13,594 nt of DNA, taken from positions 47,745-61,338 of the forward strand of contig DBYM01000035.1 of assembly GCA_002309875.1 (NCBI GenBank), written 5' to 3'. Below are positions 1-7,236 of this stretch, piece by piece; position 1 is the stretch's first letter; each line of letters begins with the position of its first letter. Origin of the DNA: Cyanobacteria bacterium UBA1186. GTDB lineage: Bacteria; Cyanobacteriota; Vampirovibrionia; Gastranaerophilales; Gastranaerophilaceae. A model generated the notes under the pieces. It saw nothing but the letters and a program-made list of their open reading frames with translations, did not search any database and was not told the origin of the DNA. Position numbers and translations under genes: made by a program.

Positions 1-1286
1 ATAGCCTGTCCGTAATCCTGCTTGTCGTATAAATCGTAGGCATAAGCGATTGATGCGGCCGTCAGGTTCTGTTTAATTCTGTCATTTGGCGCTTTATCAA
101 GGATATCTTTGTATATTTCTATTGCAGAAACATAATTTCCCATAGCGTGGAGTGTGAGAGCCTTGTTTGCAAGGAGTTCCACATTATCGGGCTCGGTTTT
201 TAGTGCGAAATCGTAGAATTTTAGCGCATTTACATAATCCTGTTTTTTGTGATAACAAAGGGCAAGTTCTTTTTTCGTGGTTATATTTGAAGAATCAAGC
301 GAGTATGATTTTTCAAAATTGAACAGAGCCAAATCGTTATTCCCGATATTTTTATAGACCATACCTAAGTTTCTGTATGCATCGGCGTCATCAGGGTAGG
401 CAGCAAGATATTCTTTGTAATTTGTAATTGCTTCTTCGTTTCTGCCCATATTCCCTAAGAGGTTTGCGTAGTCAAATCTTAGCGAGGTAAGTTTCGGGTT
501 GATTTCAAACGTTTTTTTGAAGAATTCTACCGCTTTGTAATTTTCTCCCATATTTTGGTAAGTGAGTGCAAGTCTTGCGTTTACGGTCTCACTTTCAGGG
601 TCGTTAGTGAGTGCTTTTTCAAGCATTTCTGCAGCTGCTTTATATTGTTTTGTGTCATAAAGAGCCATACCGTATTTTTCAAATTCCGAAAAAGCAGACG
701 GGTATTTTTTGTATATGTTTGAATAAATGTCGCAGGCCTTATCGGGCTGATTAGCAAGATAATAAACATTAGCAAGGTTTTCGCTTGCTTCCATGTGGTC
801 AGGATATGCGCTGAGGAATTTATTATAATCTTCTATCGCATCTTTGTAATTCTTTTTGAAATACTCGATATTGGCAATATTCAGATAATTGTATTTGTAT
901 TCGGGATAGATATCCTGAGCCTGCTTGAAGGATTTGTAAGCAGTTTCGTAATCTCCCATTGTTTGCAGAATATTACCCATGCTTATATAGATAAAGGCAT
1001 CATTCGGTCTGAGTTTAACGGCTTTTTTATATACGGAAAGGGCCTCGCTGTAATTTCCCGTATCGGCATATAATCCTGCAAGTTTAGTCAGGAGCATTGC
1101 ATCTTCGCCGTTTTGGTCGAGAGCCTGCTGAATTATTTTGATTGCATTACCGTAATCGCTTTTGTATTCGTATGAGCATGCCTGCTGATAGAGGTCGTGG
1201 GCTTCTTTAGTCAACTTTGCCTCAGCGCTTGGAATAAATCCCAAAGCGCATAATAAAAGCAGAGATACATATATTCTTTTCTTCAT
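1..1286 (-). CDS. Exported TPR-repeat protein (3' end beyond window)
   Basis: An open frame reads from an ATG at 1286 to the left edge (428 complete codons, no stop), so the gene is partial. The N-terminus is a clear signal peptide: KKR, a hydrophobic stretch LLLLCALGF, then SAEA before KLT, a type I signal peptidase site after about residue 23. The Cys inside the hydrophobic stretch lacks a lipobox. The mature part is built of about ten or more consecutive 34-residue tetratricopeptide repeats with recurring G-x-Y-x-x-A and P-x-x motifs (for example GNYSEALSVYKKAVKLRP, GDYETAYKSFKQAQDIYP, GRNEEAITNYKEYLAAYP). TPR arrays are protein-binding scaffolds, and this one should act outside the cytoplasm. 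GAGG lies 9 nt before the ATG. It sits downstream of the ribosomal block, behind a strong terminator, so it probably has its own promoter. The partner is unknown. Confidence 0.85.
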   Translation of the reverse strand, partial: MKKRIYVSLLLLCALGFIPSAEAKLTKEAHDLYQQACSYEYKSDYGNAIKIIQQALDQNGEDAMLLTKLAGLYADTGNYSEALSVYKKAVKLRPNDAFIYISMGNILQTMGDYETAYKSFKQAQDIYPEYKYNYLNIANIEYFKKNYKDAIEDYNKFLSAYPDHMEASENLANVYYLANQPDKACDIYSNIYKKYPSAFSEFEKYGMALYDTKQYKAAAEMLEKALTNDPESETVNARLALTYQNMGENYKAVEFFKKTFEINPKLTSLRFDYANLLGNMGRNEEAITNYKEYLAAYPDDADAYRNLGMVYKNIGNNDLALFNFEKSYSLDSSNITTKKELALCYHKKQDYVNALKFYDFALKTEPDNVELLANKALTLHAMGNYVSAIEIYKDILDKAPNDRIKQNLTAASIAYAYDLYDKQDYGQA

Positions 1287-1308
1287 TACGATAGCCCTCA
1301 ACAGTTTT

Positions 1309-1317
1309 ATTTTATCA
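1309..1317 (-). promoter_or_regulatory. Possible extended -10 element for the TPR gene
   Basis: On the minus strand the sequence TGATAAAAT reads as an extended -10 (TG-n-TAAAAT), about 23 nt before the start codon. The spacer is AT-rich and no convincing -35 is visible; an ACTGTT 16 nt upstream falls in the terminator arm. It is a candidate only, supported by the need for a promoter downstream of the terminator. Confidence 0.35.
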
Positions 1318-1327
1318 TAAATATACA

Positions 1328-1362
1328 AAAAACAGTTAGTAATATTATTACTAACTGTTTTT
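1328..1362 (-). terminator. Rho-independent terminator, palindromic, after rplR
   Basis: The arms 1328-1344 and 1346-1362 are perfect 17-base inverted repeats around one central base (AACAGTTAGTAATA and its complement, flanked by A5/T5). The minus-strand RNA would form a long hairpin followed by a U run, 22 nt after the rplR stop, and so closes the S8-L6-L18 transcript. The symmetry lets it work in both directions, but no plus-strand gene needs it here. Confidence 0.88.
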
Positions 1363-1383
1363 ATATGGCTAATGTTCATTTTT

Positions 1384-1752
1384 TTAGAACATCAATCCTG
1401 CTTCTCTTGCAGCGTCAGCCAAAGCCGCAACTCTGCCGTGATAGAGGAATCCGCCTCTGTCAAATACTACACATTCGATACCTGCTGCTTTTGCTTTCTT
1501 CGCAATGGCTTCACCGACAACTTTGGCTGCTTCAATGTTTCCGCCGTGAGCCAATTTTTCTTTAAGGTCTTTGTCAACTGAAGAAGCGGAAGCAATTGTT
1601 ACATGCTTTTCATCATCGATTAACTGTGCATAAATGTGTTTTGTGCTTCTATAAACTGCCAATCTCGGGAATTCGCCCGTACCTGCCAGGTTAACTCTTA
1701 TGGATTGGTGTCTTTTTTGTACACGAGGTTTTCTGATTTCTTGTTTAATCAT
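1384..1752 (-). CDS. rplR: Large ribosomal subunit protein uL18
   Basis: L18 binds 5S rRNA and helps anchor it in the central protuberance of the 50S subunit. The 122-residue product has the family's usual length, a basic N-terminus (MIKQEIRKPRVQKRHQSIR), the central RLAVYRSTKHIYAQ.IDD block, and the C-terminal RGG.LYHGR..ALADAAREAGL signature, which looks cyanobacterial. The start chosen is the ATG at 1752, because AAGGAG lies 7 nt upstream; the frame opens 13 codons earlier, but those residues do not fit L18. It is the last ribosomal gene before the terminator. rpsE, which normally follows, is not here. Confidence 0.97.
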   Translation of the reverse strand: MIKQEIRKPRVQKRHQSIRVNLAGTGEFPRLAVYRSTKHIYAQLIDDEKHVTIASASSVDKDLKEKLAHGGNIEAAKVVGEAIAKKAKAAGIECVVFDRGGFLYHGRVAALADAAREAGLMF

Positions 1753-1845
1753 TTTTTTCTCCTTTACCCGAACCTGCTTGAAACTTATCAAGAGTTCATG
1801 TGGGCTGTTATTATCTGTTGTTTAAGTGCCTTGCCGGCTTATGCA

Positions 1846-2385
1846 CTATTTCTTACCTGCTTTTCCGGCTTTACGTCTGATGTATTCGCCTTCATACTTA
1901 ACGCCTTTTCCTTTGTAAACTTCAGGAGGACGTTTGCTTCTGATGTATGCTGCTACATCGCCGACTGTTTGTTTGTTAGAGCCCTGAACTGTAATCTTTG
2001 TGTTGGCTTCAACAGAAAGTTTGATTCCTGCAGGAGGAACAATAAGAACAGGGTGAGAGTAACCGAGTGCCATATTAAGGTTTGAGCCTTCCATATTAGC
2101 ACGGTAACCGACACCGACGATTTCCAGTTTCTTTTCAAATCCCTGGTGAACACCTTTAACCGCATTAGCGATAAGAGTTCTGAAAAGTCCGTGGAGAGCG
2201 CCCGTTTTTCTGTCGTCAGAATTTGGCTCTACGATTATTTGATTATCTTTTACAGAAACTTTAACTTCGTCTCTGAATGAAACGGATTCAGTACCTTTTG
2301 GGCCTTTTACCGTTACTGAATTACCTTCGACTTTTACTTCAACGCCTGAAGGAATATCAATAGGTTTTTTACCGATACGTGACAT
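1846..2385 (-). CDS. rplF: Large ribosomal subunit protein uL6
   Basis: L6 is a two-domain 50S protein near the factor-binding centre. All 179 residues match the family, from MSRIGKKPIDIPSGVEV at the N-terminus through GYRANMEG and GYSHPV to the C-terminal RSKRPPEVYKGKGVKYEGE.IRRKAGK tail. AAGGAG lies about 7 nt before the ATG. It is separated by 93 bp from rplR and by 188 bp from rpsH, both much longer than the near-zero spacing usual in the spc operon. Confidence 0.98.
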   Translation of the reverse strand: MSRIGKKPIDIPSGVEVKVEGNSVTVKGPKGTESVSFRDEVKVSVKDNQIIVEPNSDDRKTGALHGLFRTLIANAVKGVHQGFEKKLEIVGVGYRANMEGSNLNMALGYSHPVLIVPPAGIKLSVEANTKITVQGSNKQTVGDVAAYIRSKRPPEVYKGKGVKYEGEYIRRKAGKAGKK

Positions 2386-2573
2386 AATTTTCTCCTTTTC
2401 TGCAGGCTTTCTGTCAATGACCTGCTGTTAATGTTTAACTTTTCCGCCTGTGCAATCGCAGATTGCTTCACTTTATTCGCATTCGCTCATTCCGTAACGG
2501 CGGTATCGTAGTGTTTCGTCCTGCAAAGCATTTTACTTCTAAAACGTTTTTCGGACTTCACACCGGCTTACGC
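2386..2573 (-). other. Long rpsH-rplF intercistronic region with hairpins
   Basis: This 188-bp gap holds no supportable gene. It contains GCAATC-gca-GATTGC (2452-2466) and CCGT-A-ACGG (2492-2500), both perfect short inverted repeats. On the minus strand it also has a degenerate stretch ending GTGAAGCAATC that resembles the interspersed GCGA..GAAGCAATC palindromic repeats common in many bacterial genomes. That resemblance is from memory. The gap could be a repeat insertion, an mRNA-stabilising element or a ribosomal-protein feedback site. Confidence 0.4.
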
Positions 2574-2969
2574 CTAGTAGATATAGCAAAGAACTTCGCC
2601 GCCGAGGTTTTCTTTTCTTGCCTTACGGTCTGTCAGTAAACCTTTGCTTGTTGAAACGATTGCAATACCCATACCGCCGAGTACCTGAGGTAAGTTTTTA
2701 GATTTGCAATAGTTTCTTAAACCCGGTCTTGAAACTCTCTTTAAGTTTGTGATAACCGGTTTGTTAGTTTCGTCATACTTAAGATCAATAGAAAGAGTCT
2801 TGAAGTTTCCGTCAGCCTTTTCTTCATACCCGTTGATATAACCTTCTTCCTTCAGCAATTTTGCCAAAGCAACTTTGAGTTTTGAGGAAGGCATTTCAAC
2901 AGACGGGTGAGAAACAACATTAGCGTTTCTGATTCTTGTAAGCATGTCTGCTATAGGATCTGTGTTCAT
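2574..2969 (-). CDS. rpsH: Small ribosomal subunit protein uS8
   Basis: S8 binds the central domain of 16S rRNA early in 30S assembly. The 131-residue product starts MNTDPIADMLTRIRNAN and ends GLLTDRKARKENLGGEVLCYIY, with the family's STSKG loop and the VSRPGLR.Y and LP.VLGG.GIAI blocks. The frame opens 26 codons further upstream, but that extension is unlike any S8. The ATG at 2969 is the true start: it aligns with the family N-terminus and has AAGGA about 7 nt ahead. It is the first gene of the isolated S8-L6-L18 block. L5 and S14, its normal upstream neighbours, are missing. Confidence 0.98.
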   Translation of the reverse strand: MNTDPIADMLTRIRNANVVSHPSVEMPSSKLKVALAKLLKEEGYINGYEEKADGNFKTLSIDLKYDETNKPVITNLKRVSRPGLRNYCKSKNLPQVLGGMGIAIVSTSKGLLTDRKARKENLGGEVLCYIY

Positions 2970-3128
2970 ACATTTTTCCTTTTCTCTTGCGGACCTTCGG
3001 CATAAGTCTTGAATTAATTGCGGCACGACACTGTCGTTCCTCATCAATCCCCTGCCGGGGTTTCCATTCTACTCGTTGCTTACTAAATTAATTGTTGCTC
3101 ATAAAAAGCGTTCTTTAGCAGTCCAACA
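2970..3128 (-). promoter_or_regulatory. Structured leader of the rpsH-rplF-rplR transcript
   Basis: If the promoter at 3135-3163 is used, the mRNA has a leader of about 160 nt. It contains ACGACA-c-TGTCGT (3026-3038) and CCCC-tgcc-GGGG (near 3050-3060), both able to form hairpins. Ribosomal operons are often controlled by binding of one of their own products to such a leader, so autoregulation is possible. The minus-strand text GAGGAACGACAGTG..CGCAAT also resembles an interspersed repeat family. No S8-binding consensus could be confirmed by eye. Confidence 0.4.
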
Positions 3129-3134
3129 CTAGTT

Positions 3135-3163
3135 ATGTTAAAACAAAGAAAATCCAAATGCAA
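3135..3163 (-). promoter_or_regulatory. Candidate promoter for the ribosomal block
   Basis: On the minus strand TTGCAT (3158-3163), a 17-nt spacer and TAACAT (3135-3140) fit a sigma-70-type promoter. It lies just after the stop codon of the PHP gene and would start transcription near 3128. The break with the normal upstream ribosomal genes makes a promoter here necessary unless PHP read-through supplies the mRNA. Confidence 0.5.
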
Positions 3164-3172
3164 GGGGTACGG

Positions 3173-3802
3173 TTAAAATTCTTCTCCGTGGAAATCTGTT
3201 CCGCCTGTTCTTATTAATTCGGGATACATTTCTGCAATTTTCAGAACATCTTTTGCGGAATGGAATTTAACAATTTTTCTGAATCTCGGGTATGGATAGA
3301 AGGTCTCAATACCGTCTAAACCTGCATTTATCAGGTTTTTAACCAGATTTTTGAGGCTCAGAGCCCAATAGCAGGCAGGGTGCGCAAGTACTGCAATTCC
3401 GCCCGCTTCGTGTATTGCGGAAATCAGTTTTTTAACATTTCTTTTGGGAAGAAGCCTTAAAATAACACTTTCGGTTTCTTCTTTTGTTTTGGCTAAAAAA
3501 GGAGTTAAGGCGGGGTGGTTTATATCAATTCCGTAGGCGAGGATATGGATAAAAACGTATCCGAACCAGCAGTCGAATTCCGCACCCGTAAGCAGGATTT
3601 CGTCCCGAACATGTTTATGGACTTCAACCGAATTGTGGTCGGTAATCGCAATCAGTTTATACCCTTTTTCTTTTGCGGAAGGAATTATCTGTTCCCATTT
3701 GCCCTCTCCGTCAGAGCAGACCGTATGGATATGCAAATCAACTTTGTGTTTCGCATAATCTTCAGTCATGATATTTTTTAATTTTTCTCTTAAATTATCC
3801 AT
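3173..3802 (-). CDS. PHP-domain metal-dependent phosphoesterase
   Basis: PHP (polymerase and histidinol phosphatase) proteins are metal-dependent phosphoesterases. Stand-alone forms such as YciV/RNase AM and TrpH-like proteins act on nucleotides or RNA 5' ends. The 209-residue product shows the expected metal-ligand motifs in order: DLHIHT.CSDG, then AITDHN, a Glu in TGAEF, the His of FIHILAYG, LAHP, and a C-terminal TGGTDFHG. The protein ends four residues after DFHG. The start at 3802 (MDNLREK) is not certain. It has no Shine-Dalgarno sequence and lies right behind a TATAAT, suggesting a leaderless mRNA; MTEDYAK at 3769 is an alternative. The exact substrate cannot be told from sequence. 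Confidence 0.88.
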   Translation of the reverse strand: MDNLREKLKNIMTEDYAKHKVDLHIHTVCSDGEGKWEQIIPSAKEKGYKLIAITDHNSVEVHKHVRDEILLTGAEFDCWFGYVFIHILAYGIDINHPALTPFLAKTKEETESVILRLLPKRNVKKLISAIHEAGGIAVLAHPACYWALSLKNLVKNLINAGLDGIETFYPYPRFRKIVKFHSAKDVLKIAEMYPELIRTGGTDFHGEEF

Positions 3803-3822
3803 ATTTATTATAAAATTATTGT
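3803..3822. promoter_or_regulatory. 20-bp divergent promoter region with overlapping -10 boxes
   Basis: Only 20 bp separate the two start codons. TATAAT on the minus strand (3807-3812) overlaps TATAAA on the plus strand (3809-3814). Each lies 4 to 8 nt from the start codon it would serve, and neither gene has a Shine-Dalgarno sequence. Both transcripts would therefore begin at or next to the AUG. The -35 regions would lie inside the opposing coding sequences and are weak. Confidence 0.45.
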
Positions 3823-4887
3823 ATGACAAAAAAGAACAAAACACCTTTGGGAATATTTCTTGAATCGGTAGGTTTGTATTTTTCAAATTTTGGTAAATTT
3901 GTTAAATATATGACTTTTCCTGTTCTCGGGCAGATTGCGGGTTTGTGTATAATTTTTGCCTGCACTTATATTTATTCAAAAAATCTTCCGTGGCTGATTC
4001 AGAATTACTCTGCATTTAACAATTTCAATACTCTTGTTTTGATGTCCATAATTGTTGCACTTCCCGGAACGGTTATTTTGATTAAAGCCTTTTGGGAATA
4101 TCTTGTTGCCTATGGTGCTATAAATTCAATGCTTGAAAATATGCTGAAATCAGGCAGAGTATATGATTTTGATGCACATACGGAACTGATTAAAAGAAGG
4201 TCTGTTCCTTTCGTCGGACTTTGGTTTTTGTTCGGAATTTTTTCTACTTTGGCATTAATTCCTATATTTTGGGTGCCTGCGGGAGTTCTTGCGGTATTCT
4301 TTGTTTTGATTTTTCAGGTGTTTACTTATGAGCCGGAACTCTCTCCAATCGGTTGTGCAAGAAAAAGTATGCTCCTCATAAAAGGACATTTTGCTTCAAC
4401 ATTTATGCTGATGGTATTGGCGGGATTGCTGACTTATTTATTTATTCCCGAGTCTGTAAATACTATTTTGGAGTGGGTTGGCGGAATTAAAGCACTTTCG
4501 AACTGTATAATTCCCGTTATTAATGAACTCCCCGTTGATGAATTAAATAATTTACTCGGATATGTTTATATAAACCCCGTCAAAGTTGAAGACATCGCCC
4601 TGTTTACGGTCACGACAACGATTGCTCAGATTCTTATTCAATATACATTACCGCTGCGTTCTATTCTTTGGGGAATGTGGTACAGAGAACTTAACGGCTC
4701 GCTTCCGAAAATAGAAAAACCGAAGAAGAAATCAAAAACCAAAAAGCCGAGTGAAAAACTTATGGAAGAATCTCACAAAAGATTCGGGAATAAAGAACAG
4801 ACCGAAAAGAATTTTGATAATAATCCAAAAAAACTTGACCGCAATATATTGAGGCGTGCAATGGAAAAGCCCGACGAGGAGGGATAA
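3823..4887 (+). CDS. Polytopic membrane protein with Lys-rich C-terminal tail
   Basis: I do not recognise a named family. The 354-residue protein has about six hydrophobic helices (roughly residues 30-51, 70-91, 128-148, 150-168, 189-208 and 258-280) and a cytosolic, highly charged tail from about 285 on (KKKSKTKKPSEK). Between helices 4 and 5, SPIGCARKSMLLIKGHF resembles the ALxxSwxLtkGxf segment of the broad DUF975/GPDPase-memb type of membrane proteins, a weak hint only. The ATG at 3823 lacks a Shine-Dalgarno sequence. nadE begins 3 bp after the stop, and its ribosome binding site is inside this gene, so the two are co-transcribed. A link to NAD metabolism is not shown by the sequence. Confidence 0.75.
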   Translation: MTKKNKTPLGIFLESVGLYFSNFGKFVKYMTFPVLGQIAGLCIIFACTYIYSKNLPWLIQNYSAFNNFNTLVLMSIIVALPGTVILIKAFWEYLVAYGAINSMLENMLKSGRVYDFDAHTELIKRRSVPFVGLWFLFGIFSTLALIPIFWVPAGVLAVFFVLIFQVFTYEPELSPIGCARKSMLLIKGHFASTFMLMVLAGLLTYLFIPESVNTILEWVGGIKALSNCIIPVINELPVDELNNLLGYVYINPVKVEDIALFTVTTTIAQILIQYTLPLRSILWGMWYRELNGSLPKIEKPKKKSKTKKPSEKLMEESHKRFGNKEQTEKNFDNNPKKLDRNILRRAMEKPDEEG

Positions 4888-4890
4888 GAA

Positions 4891-6579
4891 TTGCCTGAAA
4901 AAACAGAATTAAAAAAAGAAAATTTTAAAGATGGCGGATTTGTCGGGATTGCGCAGACAAACCCTATAATCGGCGATTTTGAATACAATGCCAAAACTAT
5001 TGCAAAATATATAAGACAGGCGGAGAACTTAGACCTTGATCTGGTAATTTTCTCTAAGTATGCTCTTACAGGGTTTCCCTCGGGTGATATTTTTGAACGG
5101 CACCCATTTCTTACAGGTGAATGTCTCAAATGGCTTAACGGTTTGGCAAAGATTACGGGAAATACGGCGGTCCTTTTGGGAGTTATCGGGAATGACAAAG
5201 AAAAATTTTCACTGTTAAAAAACGGTAAAATTGAGGAACTTGAGGGAAACGAATTTGAGGTAAACGGTGTTAAATATGCTGTTTTATCTGAAGAAAAAGT
5301 TTCTGCCGATATTATTATAAGATTTTCAGACAACTATATTTACGACGAAAATAAAGTTGAATTAATTGCAAAGGATTATAAAAAGCCTGTAATATCAGTC
5401 AGTCAGGTCGGCGGAAACGATAACTTTTCGTTTATGGGGGCAAGTTGTGTATCAGACAACGAGGGTAAAATCTTTGCAAGGGCAAAATCTTTTGAGGAGG
5501 ATTTTGTTGTTCTTAACCCCAAAACGGGTTACGGAACTTTAGCAGAGAAACCTCTAACAGCCGTAAAATCAGAGAAGTTCACACTTGATTATGACGATTC
5601 GGATTTGAAGAGAATTTACAAAGCGGTAATTCAGGGAATCAGAGATTATTTTGCAAAATGCGGATTGAAACGTGCGGTTTTGGGCTTGTCGGGCGGATTG
5701 GATTCAACCGTTTGCGCGGTGCTTCTGGCTGATGCACTCGGAAAAGAAAATGTTTTCGGTGTTTCGATGCCTTCTAAACTTACAAGCGACCTGAGTAAAT
5801 CCGACGGGAAACAAGTAGCGGAAAATCTCGGGATAGGTTATGCAGAAGCGCCTATTAAAAAGATGTTTGATACTACAGATGCTTGTTTTAAAGAATTATT
5901 TACTTCTGTTGAAAAGTATTGGAATGACAGATATCAGAAATCATTCACGCAGGATAACATTCAGGCACGTTCAAGAGCAATGTATCTGTGGGGAGTGAGT
6001 AACGAATTTCCTTCCTGTATTCCGATTGCGACTTCGGATAAATCGGAAGCATATATGGGATATGCTACCATAAACGGAGATATGTCGGGAGGATTTGCTC
6101 CTATTGCGGATATTACAAAGACTAAACTCTTCGCACTCGGACGCTGGCTGAATAAAAATCGGGAGAAAAAGAATGTTATTCCCGAATCCGTCCTGACCAA
6201 GAAACCCGGAGCGGAACTTGCGATAGATCCTAAGACGGGCAAGACGCTGAATGCTGAAGATGCCCTTATGCCTTATGAATTTTTAGATGAAGTTATCTGG
6301 CGTATTGAGAATAACGGCGAATCATATCAGGAAATGCTTAATTCGGAATTTCTTTACGAAAAGAAAAATGGTATTTCCAAAACACAAAAGCAGGAATGGC
6401 TCGGTAAGTTTTTCCGCAGAATGTCCTCTGCGCTTTACAAATGGTCGATAGCGGCTCCCGCCGTAATTGTTGAACCTCATTCAATTAACGGTGCGGTTTA
6501 TAATCAGCCGATAACATCAGGCAGAATAAATTACAAAGGAAGTACGGAGGAAGAAATTATTTTTTCTTTGCAGGTTTAA
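4891..6579 (+). CDS. nadE: NAD+ synthetase with degenerate glutaminase domain
   Basis: NadE makes NAD+ from nicotinate adenine dinucleotide, ATP and nitrogen. The C-terminal synthetase domain looks intact: pyrophosphate loop SGGLDST at 267-273, then DNIQARSRAMYL, TSDKSE (381-386, the usual TGNKSE), YATINGDMSGGFAPI.D..KT, and ESVLTKKPGAEL. The N-terminal nitrilase-like domain (about 15-225) keeps the fold but not the chemistry. The catalytic Glu of FPELALTG is Lys56 (FSKYALTG), the catalytic-Lys loop appears deleted, and the VLICED cysteine motif reads YAVLSEEK. It is probably ammonia-dependent. The start is a TTG, supported by GAGGAGG 7 nt upstream and by the NPIIGD block near the expected position. 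The stop overlaps the convergent OmpA-domain gene by 23 nt. Confidence 0.93.
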   Translation: MPEKTELKKENFKDGGFVGIAQTNPIIGDFEYNAKTIAKYIRQAENLDLDLVIFSKYALTGFPSGDIFERHPFLTGECLKWLNGLAKITGNTAVLLGVIGNDKEKFSLLKNGKIEELEGNEFEVNGVKYAVLSEEKVSADIIIRFSDNYIYDENKVELIAKDYKKPVISVSQVGGNDNFSFMGASCVSDNEGKIFARAKSFEEDFVVLNPKTGYGTLAEKPLTAVKSEKFTLDYDDSDLKRIYKAVIQGIRDYFAKCGLKRAVLGLSGGLDSTVCAVLLADALGKENVFGVSMPSKLTSDLSKSDGKQVAENLGIGYAEAPIKKMFDTTDACFKELFTSVEKYWNDRYQKSFTQDNIQARSRAMYLWGVSNEFPSCIPIATSDKSEAYMGYATINGDMSGGFAPIADITKTKLFALGRWLNKNREKKNVIPESVLTKKPGAELAIDPKTGKTLNAEDALMPYEFLDEVIWRIENNGESYQEMLNSEFLYEKKNGISKTQKQEWLGKFFRRMSSALYKWSIAAPAVIVEPHSINGAVYNQPITSGRINYKGSTEEEIIFSLQV

Positions 6580-7219
6580 AAATCAGTTTTAATTCAACAC
6601 GACGGCTTTTTGCAAAATCTTCTCTGCCGTTTACCAAAACAGGGTCTGAGAAACTTGCACCTTCAACAATAATCATCTTACGGAGTCTGTTTCCGTTTGC
6701 TTTGTTATACGGAGTATTTGTCATATAGTTTGCAACTTCGTAAGCACGTTTCAAAGACAGGTCCATATTCTTCATATACTGCTCGTCATCAGAGAATTTG
6801 CCCTTGAATGTCTGCGAGTCTGTATGTCCCTGAATAACTATTTTATCAATATTTTTGTTCAGGTATTCGTTGGTGAAAAGCGAATTAAGATATGCGGGAG
6901 CAAATTTGCTCAGATATGCCTTACCTTTGGCAGAAAGGTTATAACTGTTTACATCAAACAACTCAAGGTCGGAAATCTTAACCACGCCTGAAACAGGGTC
7001 AACCGTTGCCTCAATATTTTCGGTTTTTAATGTTTCCTGCAGTGCCTTGCTTGCGTTAGCCTGAGCGGTTTCTTTTTCATACTGCTGCATATGGCTCTGT
7101 AAGAAAGCGTACGCAAACATTACGATGAATACCAGGACTAAACCTGTCATAAGGTCCGTCATCGTTACCCAAAATATATTTCCTGCATCATCATCAGAAC
7201 TTTTAGGACGTATTCTCAT
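6557..7219 (-). CDS. MotB/ZorB-like OmpA-domain stator protein
   Basis: The 220-residue protein has a short cytosolic N-terminus, one TM helix (about 22-40) and a periplasmic OmpA-like peptidoglycan-binding domain (about 84-216). Asp22 in TMTDLMTGLVLVF sits where MotB and ZorB carry their ion-binding aspartate. The OmpA domain shows IVIQGHTDS (128-135), the N..LS..RA..V motif (151-162) and SRRVEL (205-210). The gene follows its channel partner by 17 bp, with GGAG 8 nt before the ATG. Together they should form a proton- or sodium-driven complex (5:2 by family precedent) anchored to the cell wall. No flagellar or Zorya effector genes adjoin it. Its tail overlaps nadE by 23 nt. Confidence 0.87.
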   Translation of the reverse strand: MRIRPKSSDDDAGNIFWVTMTDLMTGLVLVFIVMFAYAFLQSHMQQYEKETAQANASKALQETLKTENIEATVDPVSGVVKISDLELFDVNSYNLSAKGKAYLSKFAPAYLNSLFTNEYLNKNIDKIVIQGHTDSQTFKGKFSDDEQYMKNMDLSLKRAYEVANYMTNTPYNKANGNRLRKMIIVEGASFSDPVLVNGREDFAKSRRVELKLIFKPAKKK

Positions 7220-7236
7220 TTATCTTTCTCCCGGGC

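Noticed and set aside
1636..2085. Plus-strand open frame of 149 codons
   Set aside because: It lies antisense across rplF and rplR, which are certain genes; it is Cys/Phe-rich, as shadow frames often are.
2480..2560. A 14-codon open frame in the rpsH-rplF gap
   Set aside because: There is no good ribosome binding site and no hydrophobic or charged pattern suggesting a real peptide.
2970..3047. 26-codon N-terminal extension of S8
   Set aside because: S8 proteins begin at MxxDPIADMLTRIRN; the in-frame ATG at 3047 has no supporting ribosome binding site and the extension comes from the repeat-like leader.
4773..5333. Minus-strand open frame of 186 codons
   Set aside because: It is antisense to the nadE N-terminal domain, has low-complexity Ser/Phe-rich composition and no family resemblance.
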